Shown here piece by piece: positions 54,478-61,392 of a DNA stretch of 64,000 nt (position 1 is its first letter; each line of letters opens with the position of its first letter). The DNA is from an uncultured Actinobaculum sp. GTDB taxonomy: Bacteria; Actinomycetota; Actinomycetes; Actinomycetales; Actinomycetaceae. Location: positions 62,001-126,000 of the forward strand of contig CALIHR010000052.1 of assembly GCA_938020505.1 (NCBI GenBank), read 5' to 3'. Both the position numbers and the translations under genes were made by a program. Under the pieces are notes generated by a model, which saw only the letters and a list, made by a program, of their open reading frames with translations, had not been told where the DNA came from and did not search any database.

Positions 54478-55287
54478 CTAACCCCTCCGGGGAACGGTGT
54501 CGTCGCCGACGATGCGGCGAGCGGCGGTAACGGTCTCTTCCTCAATATTGCCGCTTGGCCGCTGCGGACCACAATCCACGATGTCGACGACGACCACCGT
54601 GACGTTGTCCGAGCCGCCGGCGCCCAGAGCCTTCTGAACCAGCGTTTGCGCGGTCTCCTGCGGATCTTCCATGTATCGCGCCACCTCGCTGATCCTCTCG
54701 TTCGACACGACGGAGCTCAGGCCGTCCGAGCACAGGACGAAACGGTCTCCCATCGAGAGGGGCACAAGGAAGACGTCCGCACCCACGTCGCTTCCAGAAT
54801 GCCCGCCGAGGGCGCGCGTGATGACGTTCCTGCGGCCCCAGTTGTTCCCGTCGGCCACTCCGGCGTCAATGAGCTCTTGGACCTCCGAATGGTCTTTCGT
54901 GACCTGGATGAACGCCATTCCGGACAAGTGGTAGGTGCGGGAGTCCCCGATGTTGAAGACGCGGGCGTACGGGAATCCGCCTTCGACGCCGAGGACGAGG
55001 CCCGTCAGCGTGGTCCCCGGGATCCCCGACTCGCTGGCGAGGCCGCGCACCGTCCTCGCCGCCAGGGCGATTCGCTCCTCGAGCTCGCCGGCGCTCACGA
55101 AGTCCCGGCCGTCAAGCGAGGCGAATGCGTCCACCGCCGTGCGGGAGGCGACCTCTCCGGCGCTGTGGCCGCCCATCCCGTCGGCCACCACGAATACCGG
55201 CGAGGAGGCAAAGAGGGAGTCCTCGTTCAGTTCCCGCATTCCTATGTCCGTCGCGAATCCGCAGCGGGCATACGCGTAAGGGTTCAT
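54478..55287 (-). CDS. PP2C-type protein phosphatase
   Basis: The 269-residue PPM/PP2C enzyme has the metal-site motifs in order: RELNEDSLF, VVADGMGGHSAGE, GDSRTYHL, LCSDGLSSVV and GGSDNVTVVVV. All aspartates expected for the two-metal centre are present. It should reverse the phosphorylation made by the downstream kinase (PrpC/PstP role). No membrane helix, so soluble. ATG 55287 overlaps the stop of the preceding RDD-FHA gene by four bases. An upstream frame extension is not family-like. Confidence 0.95.
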   Translation of the reverse strand: MNPYAYARCGFATDIGMRELNEDSLFASSPVFVVADGMGGHSAGEVASRTAVDAFASLDGRDFVSAGELEERIALAARTVRGLASESGIPGTTLTGLVLGVEGGFPYARVFNIGDSRTYHLSGMAFIQVTKDHSEVQELIDAGVADGNNWGRRNVITRALGGHSGSDVGADVFLVPLSMGDRFVLCSDGLSSVVSNERISEVARYMEDPQETAQTLVQKALGAGGSDNVTVVVVDIVDCGPQRPSGNIEEETVTAARRIVGDDTVPRRG

Positions 55288-56690
55288 TGGAACGTCACCC
55301 TCACGCGGCGCCCGCCGAAGACGACGCTCGCGCCGTCGGTGGCGAGCACGGGGTGGTTCGGCTGCACGGGGACCGGCTGGCCGTCCGGCGAGACGACGAT
55401 GGTTCCGTTGGTCGATCTGAGATCGTCGACCCTGACGCCCCCAGGCATGAGGGTGAGCGCGACGTGGGTCTTGGAGACCGATTTCTGCAGGTCGGCCACG
55501 GGCATCGGCACGGCCGAGGGCCACGACGGGTCGACGACGGGGTTCCTTCCGAGCACCACGGTTCCCCTGAGGACGTGGGTGACGCCGTCGTCGAACATGA
55601 GACGCACGGTGGCGGGCTCGCGGCTGCCGGCGACCCTCTCGATGATTCGGGTTTCGTCGAGGCTTCCCGCCCCGGCGCCCTCCGGGGCCTCGGCGGCTGC
55701 GGGGGGAGAGACCGCGTGGCGGGGCGAGCGCGCCGAACGCGACTGGCGCTGGGGGGAGTCCAAGGCGGGCGGAGAAGCCTCGGCGGCGGGGGAGATTCCG
55801 TACTCGTCGAGCTGCTCGGCGATCCGAGCCTGAGCTTGCGCCCGGTTGCTGCGGGCGCGCCTGGACATCCGGCCCTCCTCAGGATCGGGCGCTTGATTCT
55901 GAGGCGCGAACTGGGAGGTCTCCGGCGCGGGGTAGCCGGGGGCGTCGTGCCGCGGCCCGTAAGCCGCCTCCGGCGCGCTGTAGGCCGACTGCCCGTAAGC
56001 CGCCTCCGGCGCGCTGTAGGCTGACTGCCCGTACTCCGCAGGCGGAGCCTGACGCTGGTCGACGACCCTGGAGAAGCCGGGGCCGACCAGCCCTGGCGCC
56101 TGCGCGTAGGGATCGGCCGGCGGCTCGGCGGCCGACATTCCGGACGGAGCCCCCTGCAAAGGGGCGGCCATCGGCGATCCGGCCGACTGCGCCAGCTGGG
56201 CGCTCGCGGCGGAAGGGGCGCCGAATTCGTCGTCGTCCTCGATGGGGCGCCGCGTGTCGACATAGATGATGCCTCCGACCCTGTCGAACCACGTGCGCCC
56301 GAAACGGTCGCTCGTGAAGTGAAGGATGAACGGGAGGCCGACGACGAGGGTCGCCAAAGTCACCGCGGCCTCGACGGCGTACTTCTGTATTGCGAGCACT
56401 CCGGCGTTGCCGCCGTCCCTCATTCGGACGGCCGCCACGCCGAGGGACGTCAGCCCCGGAAGAGTCCCCCTCTTGGCGACGTAGCAGCAGTTGCCCGCGA
56501 TGAAAACGACGATCAGCCCCACGCACGCGACGTAAGGCATCGGCTTTTCGCCAGGCGGCGGGAAATCCGCGTCCACTATCGGTAGAGCCGAGGCTCCTAG
56601 CTCGGCCACAACGATGAGAAGGCTGAGGATCCGCGACGTGGTGCGACGCCGCTTGCCCGCTGGCTGATAGAACACCCTCTCATTACTCAT
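55284..56690 (-). CDS. RDD-family membrane protein with C-terminal FHA domain
   Basis: The 468-residue protein has an N-terminal RDD module with three predicted membrane helices (about 18-40, 52-70, 105-127). A Pro/Ala/Gln/Tyr-rich linker follows with a near-perfect repeat (SAYSAPEAAYGQ, about 215-245), then a C-terminal FHA domain (about 375-465: VVLGRNPVVD, SVSKTHVAL, DLRSTNGTIVV). It is a membrane-anchored phosphothreonine reader. GAGGGAAC precedes ATG 56690, whose start overlaps the transglutaminase-like gene by eight bases. The frame extends further upstream but without a signal. Confidence 0.9.
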   Translation of the reverse strand: MSNERVFYQPAGKRRRTTSRILSLLIVVAELGASALPIVDADFPPPGEKPMPYVACVGLIVVFIAGNCCYVAKRGTLPGLTSLGVAAVRMRDGGNAGVLAIQKYAVEAAVTLATLVVGLPFILHFTSDRFGRTWFDRVGGIIYVDTRRPIEDDDEFGAPSAASAQLAQSAGSPMAAPLQGAPSGMSAAEPPADPYAQAPGLVGPGFSRVVDQRQAPPAEYGQSAYSAPEAAYGQSAYSAPEAAYGPRHDAPGYPAPETSQFAPQNQAPDPEEGRMSRRARSNRAQAQARIAEQLDEYGISPAAEASPPALDSPQRQSRSARSPRHAVSPPAAAEAPEGAGAGSLDETRIIERVAGSREPATVRLMFDDGVTHVLRGTVVLGRNPVVDPSWPSAVPMPVADLQKSVSKTHVALTLMPGGVRVDDLRSTNGTIVVSPDGQPVPVQPNHPVLATDGASVVFGGRRVRVTFQ

Positions 56691-59088
56691 GAGTTCCCTC
56701 TTTTTCATTAGGTCTCTTGGGAGGATATACCGACCCGGCGGATCCGCGCTCGCCTTGTTCATGGGGACTGCTAGCCTTGAAGGGCTTCACTCGCTTCCAG
56801 CGGCGCACCACGCCCGCCCGCGGAGGTTTCGACTTGCGGCGCGCGCCGAAGGATTTCAAGGAAAAACGCGACCTTCTGGCCGAGGCTCGACGGATGACGG
56901 ACTTCGCCTCCTCCGCGCTTCGCCACGTCGCCGTCAAAGAAGTATCGCCAATATCACCGCTTCCGAAGACTGAGGCGTCGGCCCTGCGGGCCGTTTCTAC
57001 GATGGGCGCCGAATCGACCTCCGCTTTTCCTGCGGACGCCTTCTTCCCGGAGAGGGCCTTTGCGACCGCGTCCGTCACCGCGGACGCCTGCTCGCTGCGG
57101 GTCATCCGGGCGTCGACCGCCACCCGCCCGTCGCGGGCGACGTCGAGCACGTCCTCCCACGCTCCGGCGGCCCTCTCGTCGGGGCGGCCTTTCGTCCGCC
57201 GCCTGCGCGTGCGCAGCGCCTTCGCGGCGAGGACGGCGACGAAGGGGCCGACGACGAGCAGCGTGACGCCCAGCCCCGTCGCGATGTAGAAGAACCAGCG
57301 GGAGACCCCCGCGTCCTCGTCCTTCTTGCGGTCGTCGTCGTTTTGGTTGGTGGGGGTCAGCTCGACCGGCTGGTCGAGCGGATCGGGCGGCTGGATCACG
57401 ATGGGCCGGGGGTTCGGCTTCGGTTTGGGCTCTTGAGTCTGCAGCTTCTTGTCTCGCGGCGGCGTCGGGTCGAACATCACCCACCCGTATCCGTCGAAGT
57501 TGATCTCGACCCACACGTGGGCGTCGCGGCCCTTGATGTTGATCGTTCCGTCCTTGTGGGAGTCGGGGTAGAAGCCCATGACGACGCGGGCGGGCATTCC
57601 CGCCGACCTCGCCATGAGGGCCATGGCGACGGCGTACTGCTCGTCGTCGCCCTGCATGTACTCGGCCTCCAAAAAGGCCTGGATCCTCTGGTTCCTGTGC
57701 CCCGGGCGCGAGGGAGACTGCTCGCCGCCCGCGTAGAACCCGTTGTTCTTCAGGTGCTGCTCGATTGCGCGGGCCTGCTGAATCGGGCTCATCGTCCCCT
57801 TGAGGATCTTCTGGGTCTTTGCGGCGACGGCGTTGGGCACGTTCGCATTCTCCTCCATCGGCACCGCCCCGAAGGCGTGGCCTTCGAGCTGCCTGTCCGA
57901 CGGGGCGGGCCGGACGAGGTCGACGATCCTGTACGAGTCCCCCTCCCTCAGAGGCGTGACGGTCAGAGCCGTCTGCTCCGAGGGCGAGTAGTAGAGGTCG
58001 TCTTGGAGCTTCTTGGCCCGGTCGCCCGCGAATTTCAGGTGGGTGAGAAGGCCTCCTCCCGGAACCCACACGCCCGAGTACTTGCCCACCGAAATCGAAA
58101 GCCCGCTGGGACGGGACTTGGCGGGCGGGTTCTCGAGGGAGACGTCCGGGCCGATGCGCCGGAAGCCCTTTTTCGGGTCCGTCGAGACGTTGTAGACGAT
58201 CCCGTCGTAGACGTCGAGGGTGGCCAGGCGCACCCGCTCGTCCTTCTTCAGCCCCGCAACGGAGAAAAGGGTCTCGCTCGCATGCTGGTCGTTGTACGAG
58301 CGGAAATCGGACAGAGGCGACGGGTACTCGCGCACATTGAGCGGCGGGACGACGTGGTCGCGCACGGCGTACCGCGCCTGCGAGTCCGTGAGCGCGGGAG
58401 CGAGCGCGAGCGCCGCCACGGCGCCCGCCCCCGCGAGCGCAAAGGCCCCGTTTCGGCGCCGTCGGCTCGCCTTCTCCCCCGCCTCCGCGGCGGAGACCGC
58501 CACGACTCTGCGCCTTTCTATGACGCGCGAACACCAGACGAGGCCGATCAGGCCCACGGTCACTCCGATCCACCGGGCCAGAGGCGCCTGCCTCGAGCCG
58601 AAGAGGATTCCCAGAATCACGACCAGCCCGACGGGAATGACGCCCCACTCGGGCCGCGAAGTGCGCAGCGCCAGCGAGCCGCATATGAGCGCCGCGACGA
58701 GGCACGCGAAGTAAGGCAGGACGGTCGGCCCCACGAAGGCCGCCGCGGGCGGGGTGAGCGTGAGAAGGTCCTTCCACCCCTTGATGGTCTGCACCATGAG
58801 CATCTGCAGAGCCTCGGAGTTCGGCAGCCACCCCGCGGCGGCCACGGGCCGCAAGGCGATCGCCCCGCCGAACAGCAGGTAGCATGCGACGCCGAAAACG
58901 GCCGTGAGCCACGGCGTGAGGCGGGCCGCGCAACCGACCCAGGCGACGGCCACGCCCACGGCGATGCCGCCGAGGGCCGCGACGTATCCGCTGAGGTCGC
59001 CGAAAACCGGCCCCCACGTCATGCTCGCGGCGACGAGCATGACGACGAGGACGCCGAGGTCCATGTAGCGCAGGCGGCTTGCGGGCAT
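56683..59088 (-). CDS. TgpA-like transglutaminase-fold membrane protein, catalytic cysteine missing
   Basis: The 801-residue protein has about seven membrane helices in the first 240 residues (plus one near 575), an extracellular transglutaminase-like domain (about 400-545) and a cytoplasmic tail. The domain is recognisable by MPARVVMGFYPD, RDAHVWVEI (His524) and VMFDPTP (Asp540), but where active members have G-x-C-E-Q-(F/Y) this one has GDDEQYA (480-486), so the nucleophile is Asp482. His and Asp of the triad remain. It is therefore likely non-catalytic, perhaps a scaffold. ATG 59088 shares a base with the DUF58 stop. It belongs to the MoxR-DUF58-TgpA triad. Confidence 0.92.
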   Translation of the reverse strand: MPASRLRYMDLGVLVVMLVAASMTWGPVFGDLSGYVAALGGIAVGVAVAWVGCAARLTPWLTAVFGVACYLLFGGAIALRPVAAAGWLPNSEALQMLMVQTIKGWKDLLTLTPPAAAFVGPTVLPYFACLVAALICGSLALRTSRPEWGVIPVGLVVILGILFGSRQAPLARWIGVTVGLIGLVWCSRVIERRRVVAVSAAEAGEKASRRRRNGAFALAGAGAVAALALAPALTDSQARYAVRDHVVPPLNVREYPSPLSDFRSYNDQHASETLFSVAGLKKDERVRLATLDVYDGIVYNVSTDPKKGFRRIGPDVSLENPPAKSRPSGLSISVGKYSGVWVPGGGLLTHLKFAGDRAKKLQDDLYYSPSEQTALTVTPLREGDSYRIVDLVRPAPSDRQLEGHAFGAVPMEENANVPNAVAAKTQKILKGTMSPIQQARAIEQHLKNNGFYAGGEQSPSRPGHRNQRIQAFLEAEYMQGDDEQYAVAMALMARSAGMPARVVMGFYPDSHKDGTINIKGRDAHVWVEINFDGYGWVMFDPTPPRDKKLQTQEPKPKPNPRPIVIQPPDPLDQPVELTPTNQNDDDRKKDEDAGVSRWFFYIATGLGVTLLVVGPFVAVLAAKALRTRRRRTKGRPDERAAGAWEDVLDVARDGRVAVDARMTRSEQASAVTDAVAKALSGKKASAGKAEVDSAPIVETARRADASVFGSGDIGDTSLTATWRSAEEAKSVIRRASARRSRFSLKSFGARRKSKPPRAGVVRRWKRVKPFKASSPHEQGERGSAGSVYPPKRPNEKEGTHE

Positions 59089-60380
59089 CAGGCCACCGCC
59101 TTGCGCAGCGCCAGGGGCAGGTCGTCCAGCCGGGGGACGGTCACAAGCGGCAGGCCGGCGATGAGCGAGCGCGCCGTTTTGCCCCGCTCGTCTGCCCGGA
59201 GCGCGAATGTGCGGGCGTTGACGGGGAGGATCGCGTAGCCGCTGTGGATTTCGGCGACGTCGACGAGGGACCCCGTGACCAGGGCGATGACGCTGGCGTT
59301 GGGGGCCTTGTCCATCGCGACTCGGGCGAGCTCGCGCAGGCGGGCGACGCCGGGGCGGGCGTCCAGAAGGGTCAGGCCGTCGAGGAAGGGCCTGGGCGAG
59401 CTCGTCGGAAGCGGGCCGAGCTGGCTGACGAAGCTCAGCTCCCTGCGCTCGCGCAGGACCGCCGCCCCGATCGAGGCGGCCACGCTGACGCCGAGCTCGT
59501 ACTCGCTTTCCGAGGCCCATGACCGGGCGTCGTCGTCGAAGACGATGAGCAGGTGGGCCCTTCGGGTCTCCTCGAATTGGCGGACCATGAGCCTGCCCGT
59601 GCGCGCAGTCGTCTTCCAGTGGACGTTGCGCCGGTCGTCGCCCGGGATGTAGTCCCGCAGGGCGTGGAAGGCGACGTCGTTGGAGGAAAGGTCGTGGGTC
59701 GCGGCGCCCTCGATGTCGCGGATGAACCCTATGGAAGACGAGCCCACGTTGACGGTTTTGGGGTGGACGTAGAGGTCTTGGCGTTCCACCCACACCTGTT
59801 CGCGGCGCAGCAGGCCGAGCCCGTCGCCGCGCACGGACCTGACCGGCCCGACCGGGATCACCCCCCGACGATGCGTGGGAATCGTGAAGATTTCGTTGAA
59901 CGCGCGGTCTCCGGAGAGGATCGGGATCCCGAATTGCGCGACCGTCGCGCCCACGGGCACCTCGACGACCGACGACGGGCAGGGCCGGGCCGCCGTGTTG
60001 GCGACCGTCAGCTCTCCGACGGCCGTTTCACCCGAGACGACGCGGCTGGAGGCGAGCGTCAGATCGACCTTGTAGGAGACCTTTCCTATCGTCCATGCCA
60101 CGGCGGCGATCCACGCGACGCCCAAGAGCACCGCCAGGCAGACGAGCTCCATCCAGTCGCGCTGGCGGCCGTAGTGCCAGGCGAGGACCGCCAAGGCGAG
60201 CACGGTCCAGCCGAAACCGGTGACGACCCTGAGCACGGGGATCGCACGGCGGATTCCGGGCAGCCCGGACGCCCGCTCGCCCAGGCGGCGCAGCGCCTGG
60301 GCGGCCGCTCGCCGCAGACGGGAAGCGCCCGCCCTGAGGGGACGGCGGGCCCCCGATTCCTTCACATGCAGAAAGGCCAT
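59088..60380 (-). CDS. DUF58 domain membrane protein
   Basis: The 430-residue protein has two membrane helices near residues 48-90, a beta-rich extracellular-type domain, then the DUF58 signature RDYIPGDDRRNVHWKTTAR (about 245-263) and a VWA-like C-terminus that lacks an obvious full MIDAS motif. DUF58 proteins act with MoxR ATPases in assembling envelope complexes. ATG 60380 follows the MoxR stop by one base; a longer frame reading into moxR is not used. It corresponds to the duf58 gene of the PFNA cluster. Confidence 0.93.
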   Translation of the reverse strand: MAFLHVKESGARRPLRAGASRLRRAAAQALRRLGERASGLPGIRRAIPVLRVVTGFGWTVLALAVLAWHYGRQRDWMELVCLAVLLGVAWIAAVAWTIGKVSYKVDLTLASSRVVSGETAVGELTVANTAARPCPSSVVEVPVGATVAQFGIPILSGDRAFNEIFTIPTHRRGVIPVGPVRSVRGDGLGLLRREQVWVERQDLYVHPKTVNVGSSSIGFIRDIEGAATHDLSSNDVAFHALRDYIPGDDRRNVHWKTTARTGRLMVRQFEETRRAHLLIVFDDDARSWASESEYELGVSVAASIGAAVLRERRELSFVSQLGPLPTSSPRPFLDGLTLLDARPGVARLRELARVAMDKAPNASVIALVTGSLVDVAEIHSGYAILPVNARTFALRADERGKTARSLIAGLPLVTVPRLDDLPLALRKAVA

Positions 60381-60381
60381 C

Positions 60382-61362
60382 CTATTTGCGCAGCGTCGGC
60401 GCGGGCACCTCTTCCAGGGCGCGCTCGACGACAGCCTCTCTGGTCGCCCCCGCGAACTCGGCGTCGGGGTCGAGGACGAGCCTGTGATCCCACACAACGT
60501 GGGCCAAGGCCTTGACGTCGTCGGGGAGGACGTAGTTCCGGCCCTGCGAAAGGGCCCACACGCGGACGGCGCGAACCATCGAGATCGCGCCGCGCGTGGA
60601 GACTCCGACCCGCACGTCCTTCGACGCGCGGGTGGCCTCGACGAGGTTCTGGACATAGCCGAGCACCGCTTCGCTGGCGAAGTTGTTCGCCGCCCGGCGC
60701 GACATCTCGTCGACCGCACTGGTTGAAATCACGGGAGGGAGGTCCTTCGAACGGTCCGGCGAGGCCGCGCCCTTGAGGATCTCCACTCCCGCGGCGTTCT
60801 GGGGGTATCCGACGGAGGTCTTGACGAGGAAGCGATCGAGCTGCGCCTCGGGCAGCGGGTAGGTTCCGGCCTGCTCCACGGGATTCTGCGTGGCGATCAC
60901 CATGAAGGGGCGCCCGGTCTCGTGGGCCACGCCGTCGACCGTCACGCGGGACTCCTCCATGACCTCCAAAAGCGCGGACTGGGTTTTGGGCGAGGCGCGG
61001 TTGATCTCGTCGGCGAGGACGATCGAGGCGAAGATCGGCCCCTTGTGGAAGTTCCATTCGCCGGTTTTCTGGTCGTAGATCGTCACGCCCGTGATGTCGG
61101 ACGGAAGAAGGTCCGGGGTGAACTGGATGCGCGAATGGGTGCCCTGGACGGTAGCCGCGATCGACCTGGCGAGAGCCGTTTTTCCGGTCCCCGGGGCGTC
61201 TTCGAGAAGCAGGTGGCCCCCCGCGAACATCGCCGTGAGGGCGAGGCGGATGACGTCGTCCTTGCCCAGAAGCGCGCGGCCGACGTTGCTGACGATTCTC
61301 CCGAACGTCTCCGCGAACCACGCGGCGTTCTGCTCGGTCACCTGTTCTTGTTGCTGAGTCAT
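60382..61362 (-). CDS. moxR: MoxR-family AAA+ ATPase
   Basis: The 326-residue protein has Walker A LEDAPGTGKTALA (about 52-64), Walker B VLADEINRASPKTQ, sensor 1 ATQNPVEQAGTYPLPEAQLDRF and a helical lid. It is a standard-length MoxR chaperone-like ATPase that remodels or inserts cofactors into partner proteins, typically the adjacent DUF58/VWA protein. It lies between the large Ig/Fn3 protein gene (30 bases away) and DUF58 (one base away), so it is in the same transcript. Confidence 0.96.
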   Translation of the reverse strand: MTQQQEQVTEQNAAWFAETFGRIVSNVGRALLGKDDVIRLALTAMFAGGHLLLEDAPGTGKTALARSIAATVQGTHSRIQFTPDLLPSDITGVTIYDQKTGEWNFHKGPIFASIVLADEINRASPKTQSALLEVMEESRVTVDGVAHETGRPFMVIATQNPVEQAGTYPLPEAQLDRFLVKTSVGYPQNAAGVEILKGAASPDRSKDLPPVISTSAVDEMSRRAANNFASEAVLGYVQNLVEATRASKDVRVGVSTRGAISMVRAVRVWALSQGRNYVLPDDVKALAHVVWDHRLVLDPDAEFAGATREAVVERALEEVPAPTLRK

Positions 61363-61392
61363 GTTCTTCCTGTCGATCTCTTTCGCGCTTTC

